Assembly: GCF_000004195.4 (NCBI RefSeq)
Contig: NC_030678.2
Span: 95,128,904-95,192,903, forward strand
Direction: 5' to 3'
Source: Xenopus tropicalis
Lineage: Eukaryota > Chordata > Amphibia > Anura > Pipidae
Length of the DNA: 64,000 nt
Shown: positions 43,722-55,600 of the stretch, one piece after another
Layout of the letters: each line of letters starts with the position of its first letter
Numbering within the stretch: position 1 is the first letter of the stretch
Made by a program: the position numbers and the translations under genes
Notes under the pieces: generated by a model
The model's database searches: none
Seen by the model: only the letters and a program-made list of their open reading frames with translations
Told to the model about the DNA's origin: nothing

Positions 43722-43990
43722 TTATAAAAATCCTAAAGGAGTAAATAGAAAGTGGGTGAATGTTTCTTTGGCGAGATCTAATCTCACAGTTTGATAAAAC
43801 TGTCCTTTCGGTTCACTGACACTCTGGGGCTTCATAAAAAAGCTGTTTAGCAAAGCCTGTAGGACCACTGTATCATCTGGTTCATCTGCCCCATTTGGCC
43901 CAGTGCACTGGTGGCAAATCTTGAAGAGATACACTTGTTTGGTGACCTTGCCAAGCAAGTGTATATCAACATCTATGACTATTTTAAGAT
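43722..43990 (-). CDS. Orphan ORF, possible terminal exon or relic
   Basis: About 90 codons open on the minus strand after an acceptor-like CTTCTTGTACAG at about 43995, ending at a stop at 43722. The peptide has normal composition with LLGKVTKQVYLFKICHQC and a Pro/Asp stretch (GPNGADEPDD), then GQFYQTVRLDLAKETF. I do not recognise it. It does not match MITE or LINE frames elsewhere in the window. It could be a terminal exon of an unknown transcript, a transposon gene relic, or chance; no downstream signal settles it. Confidence 0.25.
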
Positions 43991-44033
43991 TAGAATCTGT
44001 ACAAGAAGTTGTCACTATTATAATGTATGGCAA

Positions 44034-44700
44034 ATTTACTATTCACATCAGTGATCCACTGTTTGGCTTCCAATACCTAAATAATCAATTTCCTTTTAAA
44101 TCTCTTACTGAGATATTATCATTTTACAATCTTTTCCAAGGCCAGACTCCAGTTGTCTGTCACTTCATAACTCAACAAACCTGGGGATGCTGGGAGCTAA
44201 CCATTACAGCAGCAGGGGGTGTGAAACTGCTTGCCTTTTCATGGAACAAGAGGATGATATTCTTTGATTCAACTACTACTTACAGGACAAGATAACAGGC
44301 AACTAAGCACATAAGAACCAAGCAGGCAGAATAATACATAATCAGTTACCATGATGACATTTTATATTATATGTGTGTATGCAAGAACAGATACAGCAGA
44401 GCTTTGCAAGAAAAATCCTGAAAATCTGGCCATAACGGAGCACAAGCTTTGGTGGGATATCAAAATATGACTACCCATACTGTAATGTAAAATCTTGTTA
44501 GAAGTTGAATAGTATCTTGTTTTCCTGTATCTACATCTAAAAAAGTTTTAATAAGAAAGAGAACGAAGACTTTCTTATCAACCAATGTGTTGGATCGCGA
44601 TTTTTTCATACAAGATCAGATCAGTAAGTAGACATTTGCAAAGTCATCCAACTTGTAGGATGCGACTGTTGCATATTCTCACACTGACCAAACTCTCCTG
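44034..44700. other. No recognised feature
   Basis: Includes a 130-residue plus-strand frame overlapping the orphan ORF, without family resemblance. Confidence 0.4.
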
Positions 44701-44880
44701 AGTAGTTATTATTATTATTAACATTTATTTATAAAGCGCCAACATATTCCGCAGCGCTGTACAATAAGTGGGTTTCATACATTGGACATGCAGAGTAACA
44801 TATAAAGCAATCAGTAACCAATACAAGAGGTGAAGAGAGCCCTGCCCAAAAGAGCTTACAATCTACAAGGAAGGAGTAGT
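44701..44880 (-). repeat. Short retro-repeat, GCGCTTTATAAATAA family
   Basis: Inverted copy of the repeat at 3751-3960: (ATT)n, then TTTATAAAGCGCC, CAGCGCTGTACAAT, and AGCTTACAATCTACAAGG at the far end. Confidence 0.6.
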
Positions 44881-45699
44881 TCAGCAATAATATGCACGTC
44901 ACATAGGCTGGTCAAAAAATGAGCTTTGCAGACCTATCCATGACTTATCAGGTTGCACCTTTAAAAACTGCTGGGCATTAGAACTATAGAACTAGGAATA
45001 TAGATGTCCAGGCCAGCTGTTATTGAACTACAACCCTTTGTGAGCCAATGCGCGTAATAAGACTTGTCAAGTGCAAAGACCAAACTGATTAGCTTCAAAC
45101 AAAAATTACACTAAGAAATTTTCAATTACCATTACTGCTGAACTACAGGAAAGATTTTCTTGGATATTCTTAAGGGTTATCATATCCTTCAAGTAAGCAA
45201 CAGTACATACTTATCAGTGGTCAGTCACATAACAAAAAGTATGGGCTAGTTAGTGGGCACTGTAACACAGATTCAAAAAGTATACCTGAATTAGATATTA
45301 AATAAAAGGGCGATTTGACACTGACAGATGTTGGGATCAAATGCCTCCCAAAAAGACAAAATTGAATAAACTTTTCTTATGCATTAAAATACATTGACAC
45401 AGAAAATACTTCACTGTATATAATCAAAAGTTACATTACAAGATGTAAAGTCAGATTGTATAGTACCCTTCAAACCCTCATCTTCTTACAAGCAGCTACA
45501 TGACTACAGTCTCAGGGACAGGCAAAGTCTGCCATGTAGCTCAGCCCTTACAAATTGTCTTATCAGGCAGAGTGAGGAACTGGAGCAAACTGCAGCTTTG
45601 TTTCCTGCCCCAAGATACCAAGCAGGCACTTGCATCCCCATTTATCATCATGCTCATCAACAGAAGTACATCGGATCCCTGCTGCCAATTCCATACTGC
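44881..45699. other. No recognised feature
   Basis: Repeat-poor sequence upstream of the CpG-rich patch; no gene supported. Confidence 0.45.
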
Positions 45700-45749
45700 G
45701 CTGATAGATTGCTATCCTAAACTAGGCTACAACTAATTGCTACCCATAA

Positions 45750-46450
45750 AAACAGTACAGGTCTGTGTAGCACGTAAACTACTACAGCAACCGCATAACA
45801 CGCAAAGTTGGCGCACACTTGTACAGTCGCAAGGATAAAGCCGCAGCCACAGTTGTGCAAGCTCCAGGTGACAGTGCGCACCTCTAGCTCGACCCACATC
45901 CTTGTGTTTTACAGACACGCACAATGAGCCAACCGGCCCACATCCCACCCGAACAGGCTACAGAGCCATGCCGCTGTGCTGGACTGGTGCCCGCCTCAGG
46001 AATGTGCTACTGGCACAGCGACTCTCACCTTGCTAGGCACACTCCCTCTAGTCACGGCGGGTGCTTTAGGAGACAGAGCTGATTCATGGAGTCCCTTCTT
46101 TGGCCCTTTATGTGCCCGTCAACTCCAAATCTCCACGTAACCCGTAGCTGCCTTGCCGGATATTCCCCAAAACAAGTAACTCACAGCAGCGCCATGTTGT
46201 GAGGAGGCGCGCTCTTGCCTGGACTGCGCGCTCCAAAGCGGGGGAATGAGGGGGAATGAGGGCTGTGAGGGAGCGCGGCGGTACATGGAGCAGCAACTCG
46301 CCATTCAGGTGCCCCAGCCTGTCACGTGGCAGCCGAGCGCCTCAGCTGAACATCAGCTCTGTGCTGCGCTTTATTCTGCTACGCACTCTATATCATATCC
46401 TTTACGAATGATAAGGGCATTTTACTTCGGGAAAAAATGAGGCGTTAAGC
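45750..46450 (-). promoter_or_regulatory. scml2: CpG-rich promoter-like region and candidate first exon
   Basis: GC content and CpG density rise sharply in an otherwise AT-rich window. The patch is free of recognised repeats. On the minus strand AACATGGCGCTGCT (YY1-like core AACATGGCG) runs into a donor-like GTGAGT at 46184. The ATG at 46195 cannot be the protein start: joined to either downstream exon candidate it stops within about ten codons. It is best read as an untranslated first exon, with scml2 the only minus-strand gene downstream. No TATA box was recognised. Confidence 0.45.
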
Positions 46451-46636
46451 CGCGCACAAAAATACACCGAAATCAGCCATGGTTTCTGCGGGCGTCTCGG
46501 CATTAGTTTTCTTTTAACCCTGTTACAAGTTTTTTCTTAGGTAATAACGCTATACCAGGTGCAAATGGGAAAAGCCAATTTACCCTCAGAGTGCATGCAC
46601 TTTTGCATATTACAAATGTGACATCTGGCTTTGGTG

Positions 46637-46770
46637 TCCCAGTATGTATGTATAGCTTTATTTATAAAGCGCTACTTATGTATGCAGTGCTGTACAGTAA
46701 AATACATTAATACAAACAGGGTTATTAAAATAATACAAAGTATTATAATAAATACAAGGGACAGTTGCAA
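46637..46770 (-). repeat. Short retro-repeat, GCGCTTTATAAATAA family
   Basis: GTATGTATGTATAGC, then TTTATAAAGCGCTACTTATG and GTGCTGTACAGTAAAATAC: an inverted partial copy of 3751-3960. Confidence 0.6.
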
Positions 46771-46774
46771 TAAG

Positions 46775-46930
46775 TTAAAGGACAAGGAAAGGCTTAGTCA
46801 CTTGGGGGTGCCAAAATGTTAGGCAACCCCAAATGACTTAAATCGCTTACCTTGTACCCCGGGCTGGTGCCCCTGTTAGGAGAGAACAGCACCAGCCCGG
46901 GGTACCTGGAGCGAGCGCTTCCTCCTTCCT
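46775..46930. mobile_element. Half copy of AAGGCTTAGTCACTTGG MITE
   Basis: TTAAAGGACAAGGAAAGGCT to the GGGCTGGTGCCCCTG/CAGCACCAGCCCGGG hairpin, matching the left half of 29837-30258; the right half is missing. Confidence 0.7.
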
Positions 46931-46985
46931 ATGGAGACACAAGGAAAGAGATGTAAGGTGCAGAGGAATGGAGGGCTTTGAAGGT

Positions 46986-47240
46986 TAAGGGCTCTGGTAC
47001 ACGGGGAGATTAGTCGCCCGCGGCAAAACTCCCTGCTCGCGGGCGACTAATCTCCCCGAGTTGCCTTCCCCCTGCCATCCCACCGGCGAACATGTAAGTT
47101 GCCGGCGGGATGGCAGACGCGGCGGGGCGATTTCGGGAAATCGTCGAAAAAGCCTTGCGAGTCTTTTTCGGCGATTTGCGCGAAATCGCGCCGCCGCGTC
47201 TGCCATCCCGCCGGCGACTTACATGTTCGCCGCCGGGAGA
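46986..47240. mobile_element. Truncated palindromic MITE, GCTCTGGTACACGGGG
   Basis: AAGGGCTCTGGTACACGGGG and an internal GGGATGGCAGACGCGGCGGG palindrome, near-identical to 61668-62013 but lacking the last quarter of the right arm. Confidence 0.75.
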
Positions 47241-47635
47241 GACTGGACCTGAAAGAGTGAGCTAAGGCCAGGAGGTCTATGTTTCATGTATTTTGTCATC
47301 TCAAGTATTGAGATGCATATGCATACGTCTAGGCCAAAACCAAACACAATTTATGTTTTTTATTCTAGGAGCATTAAAAAATTAAAACATTAGAATAATT
47401 TGCTTAAAATTTACATTTTGGGAGATGACCTACTTAATTTGAAGCATTTTGGATGCTGAGTTCCAGGATAGTAGATCCCACACATGTATTAAGTGAAAAA
47501 AATGATATAATGCTTTTTACACTGTCTTGATAGTACAACATTATTGTGCAAAAATAAAGTATGAGGGCATCTTATTGCATCTATTCATGTTACTTCTCAG
47601 GACATAGTGAAATACTGGAAGTTACCACCTTTATG
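47241..47635. other. No recognised feature
   Basis: Unique AT-rich DNA. Confidence 0.5.
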
Positions 47636-47637
47636 TA

Positions 47638-49232
47638 CAGTGGCTTGCAAAAGTATTTGGCCCCCTTGAACTTTTCCACATTTTGTCACATTACAGGCAC
47701 AAACATGAATCAATTTTATTGGAATTCCACATGAAAGACCAATACAAAGTGGTGTACATGTGAGAAGTGGAACGAAAATCATACATGATTCCAAACATTT
47801 TTTACAAATAAATAACTGCAAAGTGGGGTGTGCGTAATTATTCAGCCCCGAGTCAATACTTTGTAGAACCACCTTTTGCTGCAATTCCAGCTGCCAGTCT
47901 TTTAGGGTATGTCTCTACCAGCTTTGCACATCTAGAGACTGAAATCCTTTCCCATTCTTCTTTGCAAAACAGCTCCAGCTCAGTCAGATTAGATGGACAG
48001 CGTTTGTGAACAGCAGTTTTCAGATCTTGCCACAGATTCTCGATTGGATTTAGATCTGGACTTTGACTGGGCCATTCTAACACATGGATATGTTTTGTTT
48101 TAAACCATTCCATTGTTGCCCTGGCTTTATGTTTAGGGTCATTGTCCTGCTGGAAGGTGAACCTCCGCCCCAGTCTCAAGTCTTTTGCAGACTCCAAGAG
48201 GTTTTCTTCCAAGATTGCCCTGTATTTGGCTCCATCCATCTTCCCATCAACTCTGACCAGCTTCCCTGTCCCTGCTGAAGAGAAGCACCCCCAGAGCATG
48301 ATGCTGCCACCACCATATTTGACAGTGGGGATGGTGTGTTCAGAGTGATGTGCAGTGTTAGTTTTCCGCCACACATAGCGTTTTGCATTTTGGCCAAAAA
48401 GTTCCATTTTGGTCTCATCTGACCAGAGCACCTTCTTCCACATGTTTGCTGTGTCCCCCACATGGCTTGCGGCAAACTGCAAATGGGACTTCTTATGGTT
48501 TTCTGTTAACAATGGCTTTCTTCTTGCCACTCTTCCATAAAGGCCAACTTGGTGCAGTGCACGACTAATAGATTCCCCCACCTGAGCTGTAGATCTCTGC
48601 AGCTCGTCCAGAGTCACCATGGGCCTCTTGGCTGCATTTCTGATCAGCGCTCTCCTTGTTCGGCCTGTGAGTTTAGGTGGACGGCCTTGTCTTGGTAGGT
48701 TGACAGTTGTACCATACTCCTTCCATTTCTGAATGATCACTTGAACAGTGCTCCGTGGGATGTTCAAGGCTTTGGAAATCTTTTTGTAGCCTGCTTTAAA
48801 TTCTGCTTTAAATTTCTCAATAACTTTATCCCTGACCTGTCTGGTGTGTTCTTTGGACTTCATGGTGTTGTTGCTCCCAATATTCTCTTAGACAACCTCT
48901 GAGGCCGTCACAGAGTAGCTGTATTTGTACTGACATTAGATTACACACAGGTGCGCTCTATTTAGTCATTAGCACTCATCAGGCAATGTCTATGGGCAAC
49001 TGACTGCACTCAGACCAAAGGGGGCTGAATAATTACGCACACCCCACTTTGCAGTTATTTATTTGTAAAAAATCTTTGGAATCATGTATGATTTTCATTC
49101 CACTTCTCACGTGTACACCATTTTGTATTGGTCTTTCACATGGAATTCCAATAAAATTGATACATGTTTGTGGCTGTAATGTGACAAAATGTGGAAAAGT
49201 TCAAGGGGGCCGAATACTTTTGCAAGCCACTG
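47638..49232 (-). mobile_element. Tc1-like transposon with intact transposase
   Basis: CAGTGGCTTGCAAAAGTATT at each end, flanked by TA. Inverted repeats of about 210 bp continue to CAGCCCC on both sides; the outer 40 bp differ at one position. Total 1595 bp, the size of a complete Tc1. The family (termini continuing ...GGCCCCCTTGAAC) is one I associate with fish and frogs. Confidence 0.93.
47853..48863 (-). CDS. Tc1-like DDE transposase, full length
   Basis: An uninterrupted 336 residues with a TGA stop, the usual length for Tc1. Residues 1-115 hold two helix-turn-helix segments (GYKKISKALNIPRSTV first) separated by an AT-hook-like GRPPKLTGRTRR. The catalytic domain shows WSDET (Asp149), QQDNDPKH (Asp240) and NPIENLW (Glu275), a DD34E arrangement, plus the Gly-rich YGGGSIMLWGCFSS box. 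It excises and inserts the element at TA. The start is the first ATG, about 170 bp inside the terminal repeat. No damage is visible; whether it is active cannot be told from sequence alone. Confidence 0.93.
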   Translation of the reverse strand: MKSKEHTRQVRDKVIEKFKAEFKAGYKKISKALNIPRSTVQVIIQKWKEYGTTVNLPRQGRPPKLTGRTRRALIRNAAKRPMVTLDELQRSTAQVGESISRALHQVGLYGRVARRKPLLTENHKKSHLQFAASHVGDTANMWKKVLWSDETKMELFGQNAKRYVWRKTNTAHHSEHTIPTVKYGGGSIMLWGCFSSAGTGKLVRVDGKMDGAKYRAILEENLLESAKDLRLGRRFTFQQDNDPKHKARATMEWFKTKHIHVLEWPSQSPDLNPIENLWQDLKTAVHKRCPSNLTELELFCKEEWERISVSRCAKLVETYPKRLAAGIAAKGGSTKY

Positions 49233-49327
49233 TATTATAGGGCTGTATATTACATAGAAAATAACATATTTATTTACCTGATGCACTCTTACCTTCCAGT
49301 TTGTGCCTGTATGTTACCCAACCACTC

Positions 49328-49540
49328 AGATTGTAAGCTCTACGGGGCAGGGACCTCCTTCCTACTGTGTCTCATACCACATGGCACTTATATATATACA
49401 TACATATATGTATTTATTGTATTTATTTATTATATCACTCATGCTCCCTGTGTGTAATTTTGTATTCTGTAAGACTGTACAGCGCTGCGTACCCTTGTGG
49501 CGCTTTATAAATAAAGTTATACATACATACATACATACAT
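49328..49540 (+). repeat. Short retro-repeat ending in (TACA)n
   Basis: ATTGTAAGCTCTACGGGGCA, GTACAGCGCTGCGTACC, GCGCTTTATAAATAAAG and ATACATACATAC, matching 3751-3960. Confidence 0.65.
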
Positions 49541-49677
49541 TTAGTTGTTTTAACTGTTCTCTGATAATAGCGCCTTGACTTTGGAGTGTATCTTGTATTT
49601 CCATCAGTGTTTTGTAACATATGTGTTTACAATAAGGTATTGTATAACAAACAGAATTTAGACAAATCAGTTGTCCT

Positions 49678-50119
49678 TAAAGGAACAGTAACACCAAAAA
49701 ATGAAAGTGTATAAAAATAATTAATATATTATGTACTATTGCCCTGCACTGGTAAAAGTTGTGTGTTTGCTTCATAAACACTACTACAGTTTATATAAAT
49801 ACCCTGCTCTGTAGCCATGGGGGCAGCCATTTAAATTGAAAAAAGGAGAAAAGGCACAGGTTACACAAGAAGATAACAGATAACTGTGTAGAATACAATG
49901 GGAATCTATGCTACTTATCTGTTATCTGCTTAGTAACCTGTGCCTTTTCTCCTTTTTTCAATTTAAATGGCTGCCCCCATGGCTACACAATAGCTATTTC
50001 TATTAACTACAGTAGTCTTTCTGAAGCAAACACACAACTTTAACCAGTGCAGGGCAACAGTACATTATATTTTAATTATTTTAAAACATTTTTATTTTTT
50101 AGTGTTACTGTTCCTTTAA
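49678..50119. mobile_element. TTAA palindromic MITE, third copy
   Basis: TTAAAGGAACAGTAACACCA to GTTACTGTTCCTTTAA; same family as 1551-1977. Confidence 0.8.
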
Positions 50120-50656
50120 AAGGAAGTCAGAGACCATGTAACTAAAGCCTATGATGATGAGGTAGAACCTCAAAATGTTTAAGGAGAACTGTGAATTAGT
50201 GGACCTTTAAATTGTGATGAGTAAGATACACATAGTGCAGCAGTAACAGTAAATGTGGCCATACATGGCCTGTGTATGGTGCCATCTGAAAGGCCTGCTT
50301 GAGGGCAGATATTAATCAGGCAGGCTTGATTTTGCCATTGGATTGAGGATCGCATCTGACCATTGATACATTTCTTGTCCTGAGGGTCTGCATAGCTCCA
50401 ACTATGATCCAACTGTTGGCCCGGGAGCCAAACAATCAGATCAGCCTAATATTGCCCACCTTAAGCTGGGTATATCAATGAAAGATCCGCTCATTTGGCC
50501 CGTTGGAGAGGGTGCAGCTCTCAGGGAGTGAGTGACAGGTAAGTGAGAAGATGAAAGAGCAAGTGATGGGGAACCTAGTTGCAATGAAGGTAGGGAGAAG
50601 GCTGGCAGGGGTTCCAATACACACTTGGCCTGGCTTTGTATAAAAACCTCCAAATT
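50120..50656. other. Decayed GGCCATACA-family repeat and unique DNA
   Basis: 50250-50480 contains GTGGCCATACATGGCC, TTGGCCCGGGAGCCAAAC and GAAAGATCCGCTCATTTGGC, a worn relative of 4882-5252. No gene. Confidence 0.5.
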
Positions 50657-50836
50657 AGGCGAGACTTTGCATTCTCTCGCGTTTTCATGCGTATATCGGC
50701 TACATGTGCCTGCACCCAAGCGTATCCCATTCATTCGGGTGCAGGCACAAGTAGCAGGCGTAGGGCTGAATTTTCGGCAAGCGTTTTTCCGCTTGCCGAA
50801 AAAATCAGCCCTACGCCTGGTGTGGCATCAGCCTTA
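50657..50836. mobile_element. Half of palindromic AAGGCTGATG MITE
   Basis: Matches the right arm of 36562-36896 from GCGAGACTTTGCATTCTCTC to GTGTGGCATCAGCCTTA; the left arm is absent. Confidence 0.75.
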
Positions 50837-50943
50837 ATGGTAAACTATATGCTTGACTGCACTACACAAACATGTACACCATACATGCCCAAACATTGAG
50901 CTCCTTATATGGATAGACCTGTATACAAATTATTATATTTGAA

Positions 50944-52590
50944 ATTTACACCAGATGTCGGTAACAACCCAAATAATGCACAAATACAAAGGAGTCAAAA
51001 CAAGTCTTTTAATTAAATTATGTGTAGTAAAGTGGAATGACACAGGGAATAAGTATTGAACACATGAAGAAAAGGAGGTGTCAAAAGGCATGAAAAGCCA
51101 AGAAACCTGCTCAAACCTGTCAGTATTTAGAAAGCAATCCTGCCCCCTACAAGTACAAATTAATATCAGCTGGTTTAGTCCTACTTGATGGCTTATAAAA
51201 AGGTTTCTCATTACCAAGTTATCACCCAAAAAGCATATCAGGAAGGGTAAAAGAAAAAAAGCTCTCTCAAAACTGATCTATACCATGTATGTGGTTGTAT
51301 ACTGTTTTTATTGTTTTTAATAGATTTTGTACCTAATGGGTTATTACACAGTTTGGGTGTGGGTAGATGTGTGTATTTAAATGATTGGTTGTTGGGAGAT
51401 ACCATAGTAGCTTCTGGTGAAGTGACATGAAGCCATGAAATGCATTAAGCTTGATATATGGGTCTCTGTGATGTTTTTAATGGAAACAATAAATGTGACT
51501 TTTTAATGAAGAGGTGATTCCAGTGCTCTGTCTATGCTTTTGCTTGTATTGATTGAGTTGCAACTGGATCAGGGGTGCTTAGAAGTGTGGCAGCACGGGA
51601 TCCTGACACAGTGGAACAGATCCGGTGAGTGCTCCCTTTAAAACTTTTTATGGAAAGCTAAGAAACCTGCAATCCTGCACCCTATAAGTACAAATTAATA
51701 TCAGCTGGTTTAGTCCAAATTGATGGCCCATAAAAAGGTTTCTCATTACCAAGGTATCACCCAAGAAGCATATCATGATGGGTAAAAGCAAAAAAGCACT
51801 CTCAAGACCTTTGCAACCCTATTGTTGCAGAAAATACTGATGGCATTGGTTACAGACGTATTTCTAAGATGAATGTTACAGTGAGCACCCTTGGGGCCAT
51901 AATCCGGAAGTGGAAAGAACATAATTTCAGCCTAAACCAGCCATGACCAGGTGCTTCTCACAAGATTTCTAGGAGAGGAGTCAAAAGAATAATCAAATGA
52001 GTTTTCCAAGAACCAAGGAGCACTCGCAGAGAGCTTCAAAAAAGACCTTGAATTAGCAGGTACAGTTGTTACAAATGTGCATACATTTTGCTGCACAACA
52101 TTTGATCAAGCCAATGAAATTCTGGGATAATATAGTCTGGTCATATGAGACCAAAATTGAACTCCTTGATTGTTATTGTACACACCATGTTTGGAGGAGA
52201 AATGGCACACACCATACCAATAGTGAAGTTTGGAGGTGGGAACATCATGGGGTTTGGCTGATGAATGGAAAAATGTACCGGGGCATTCTTGATAAGAATC
52301 TGCTGCCATCCACCAGGATGCTAAAGATGAAACGAGGGTGGACATTTCAGCAAGACAATGATCCTAAACACACAGCCAAGGAAACTCTCTATTGATTTTA
52401 GAGAAAGAAAATAAAGTTGCTAGAATGGCCCAGTCAGTCACCAGACTTGAATCCAATTGAAAATCTGTTAAATATTTATTCCCTGTGTTATTCCACTTTA
52501 CTACACATAACGTAATGACTTATTTGTTTTGATTTCTTTGTATATGTGGATTATTTGGGTTGTTACCAATATCTGCTGTAAATGTCATGT
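50944..52590 (+). pseudogene. Old Tc1-like element and transposase relic
   Basis: Long inverted ends (GTAACAACCCAAATAATGCA... and its complement near 52560) flank a plus-strand relic: CAACCCTATTGTTGC... then [23 protein letters not shown] and [14 protein letters not shown]. The Asp in the first block has become Tyr (SYET for SDET). Stops interrupt throughout. The stretch 51085-51240 is duplicated at 51656-51805, with about 400 bp between. Confidence 0.75.
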
Positions 52591-52609
52591 CAATAGCCCT
52601 ATTAGAAAT

Positions 52610-55600
52610 ATATATATATTTTTTTTAAGATTGATTTTTATTGGGTATTAACTTTAGAATGCATAGGGTCCAGGGAGAGAAAAAGAAGGAAGGAAGAAGG
52701 AAAGGCTGGAGAGTAAAAAGTCATTATATGGATGTGGATGGTGATTCTAACCAAGGAGACTAGATTTTTTCCTCTCCCTAAATAAGCAAGTTTATATAGT
52801 TCCAGCTGTGAGTTAATTAGGATAGTCCATTTGTGAAGTGATGGAAGTGACGGGCCCATCCAATGTAAAGCAATGGGTTTTTTTGCGTAGAAGTGTAGCA
52901 GTCTCATTAGTGGTCTTGTGTTCGTTCTGGGCACAAGGGAGTCCAGGAGACTCAGCACGCATGTAGCCAGGTTAAGTATTTGTGGTAAGGCCAAGTCTGT
53001 TTCCATAAATTTCATGACATAATGCCAAAATTTCGGAACTTCAGGGCAATCCCATATTAAATGCATAAAATAAGCTATATGGGATTTACATCTTGGATAG
53101 TTAGGAGAGTCGATTTCCTTTATGATAAACAATTTTTGTGTGGTAAGGTAGGTCTAATGTGTGATTTTAAATTGTATGAGTTAGTCTCTGTATTTTTGGT
53201 AGCTGCTGAAACTGTACGTATCTGAGTTCCGATAGGGTCTGGAAATAATCTGTTGTAAAAGAGGCAGTGTGTGTAATTCTCCATTTGTGTACAGATGGTC
53301 AATCCATTTTACTCCTAGCTTAGCCCAGGTTCCTACATCTGGGAAGGATATGAAATTTGGGAGGTTGCTGTTTCCCCATAGCAGATTGTCAGGGGATTGC
53401 AATCCTGCCTTATTGGTTAGCTGCATCATAGATTCCCATGCTTTTTTTAGTGGCATCCAAAAACGGTGGTAAATGGTTAATATCCTTTCTACTTCTATAC
53501 AAAGCATTATGGAGACTTTCTACCGAGGTGAAATAAAGCGCTTCCAGTATTGAGGCTGGTTTCTTAGGGTCAAACGTTTTCCAATTTGTTATGTGTGAGC
53601 TCTGAGAAGCCAGGTAATATAGTTTATAGATGGGGAATGCTAACCCTTGTTGGTCCTCTGGGGTGCTAAGAGTGACTCAGGAAAGTGTCAGGGACTTGTT
53701 TCCCCAAATAAATGTAGATTGAGTGTGGTCTATTTCCAGTAGCGTTTTCTTAGGTATATGGCAGGGGGTATTGTTTAGTTTAGTTTGGCAATCTAAGGGG
53801 AAAACAATAGATTTCTCCCAGTTAATTTGGGACCTGAGAATATTCCAAACTGACTAATTATGTCTTAAACCACTTTAAATGAATCATGGGGGTCTGCCAG
53901 ATAAAGCAGCATGTCATCTGCATATAATGATTTTTTTTCCTCGACTGTTTTGTATATAAGGCCTTTAACCTGCTAGTGTCTAATTTTTATTGCCATAGGT
54001 TCAATTGCCAAAGCAAATAGTAATGGAGAGAGGGGGCATCCTTTGCGGGTGCCACGCGTGAGATGAAATGGGGTAGATAAAATTCCATTGACTTTAACTG
54101 CTACTTTGGGTTTGCTATACATTAGTTTAAGCCACTTAACAAAGAAGGGGCCAAAGCCCATTCTAGTTACTACCTCTCAGAGGTAGGGTCATTCAATAGA
54201 ATCGAAAGCTTTGACAGTGTCAAGAGACACTACTAGTCTAGAGCCCAGATTCTTGTGTGGTATTTGTAAGTTAAGGAACAATCTTCTAAGATTAAAGCTT
54301 CTCTATTTTGCTGGCATGAATCCGGTTCGACTAAGTTAGAAAATTACTTTAGCTAATCGTTTTGCTAGGATTTTTGGAAGAAATTTAATTTTCATGTTGA
54401 GTCAAGAGTTTGGTCTGTACAAGGAGCACAGGGTTGTGTCCTTTCCAGATTTAGAGATAACAATGATTGTTGCTTCTGAGAATGATTTAGGTAGAGAAAA
54501 ATTTTCAAGGGCATATAGCAACGTTTCATGTAGCTTTGGCACTATTTCCCACATGTGGATCCAGTACCATTCTATAATAAAGCCATCTGGGCCTGGGGAT
54601 TTACCTGAAGGGGAAGGACATAATATCTTCGGCTAATTCAAGTTAGGTAATGGGAGAGTCCATGTACTTGGTTTGAGCACGTGAAAGCTTTGGTAGGGGT
54701 ATCATGTTGAGGTAGTCATGGAAGTCCGTGTTGGTGTAGTGGACAGTAGATGTATAAAACGAGGAGTAGAATTTACTGAACTCCAAAGCTATATCCTTAA
54801 GAGAGATTAGTGTCTCTCCACTGCAGGATGTTATTTTTGGAACGGCTGTGGGGCTCTCAGGTGGTTTGGCCAGTGCTTTGCCATTTTTGTCGCCACAAGC
54901 AAACACAGTACTGGTAGCATGTAGAAGTTGTTTTTCAGTCAGCTCTATTACATGCAAATTGAGACGCCTGCGTGCATCTGCAAACTCAGCTTGGTTATTT
55001 GGTGTGGGGTTGGCGATGTAGGTAGGTTCAGAGTAACTCACAGCCTTCTCCAACTCTTGTAATATGTCTTTTGAGTGTGATCTAACTTTAGTAATGGTCA
55101 CATCAAAGCGCCTCTCATGACAGCTTTAAAGTCTTCCCATACTATTAGAGGGGATGCTGAGTGCTGTTGCCCTGACAATATACAGTGGATATAAAAAGTC
55201 TACACAGGTTCTTGTGCTGTACAAAAATGAGACAAAGATAAATTATTTCAGAACTTTTTCCACCTTTAATGTGACCTGTAAACTGTACCACTCAATTGAA
55301 AAACAAACTGAAATCTTTTAGGTGGAGGGAAGAAAACCAAAAAAACTAAAATAATGTGGTTGCATAAGTGTGCACACCCTTAAACTAATACTTTGTTGAA
55401 GCACCTTTTGATTTTATTACAGCACTCAGTCTTTTTGGGTATGAGTCTATCAGCATGGCACATTTTGACTTTGCAAGGTTTGCCCACTCTTCTTTGCAGA
55501 AACACTCCAAATCTGTCAGATTGCGAGGGCATCTCCTGTGCACAGCCCTCTTCAGATCACCCCACAGATTTTCAATCGGATTCAGGTCTGGGCTCTGGCT

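Noticed and set aside
43903..44295. 130-residue plus-strand frame
   Set aside because: No recognised motif; overlaps antisense to the minus-strand candidate at 43722-43990, which has better splice context.
46108..46440. Short frames of 61-64 residues in the CpG-rich patch
   Set aside because: GC-rich sequence yields open frames readily; no homology, and the ATG at 46195 gives only a very short product after splicing.
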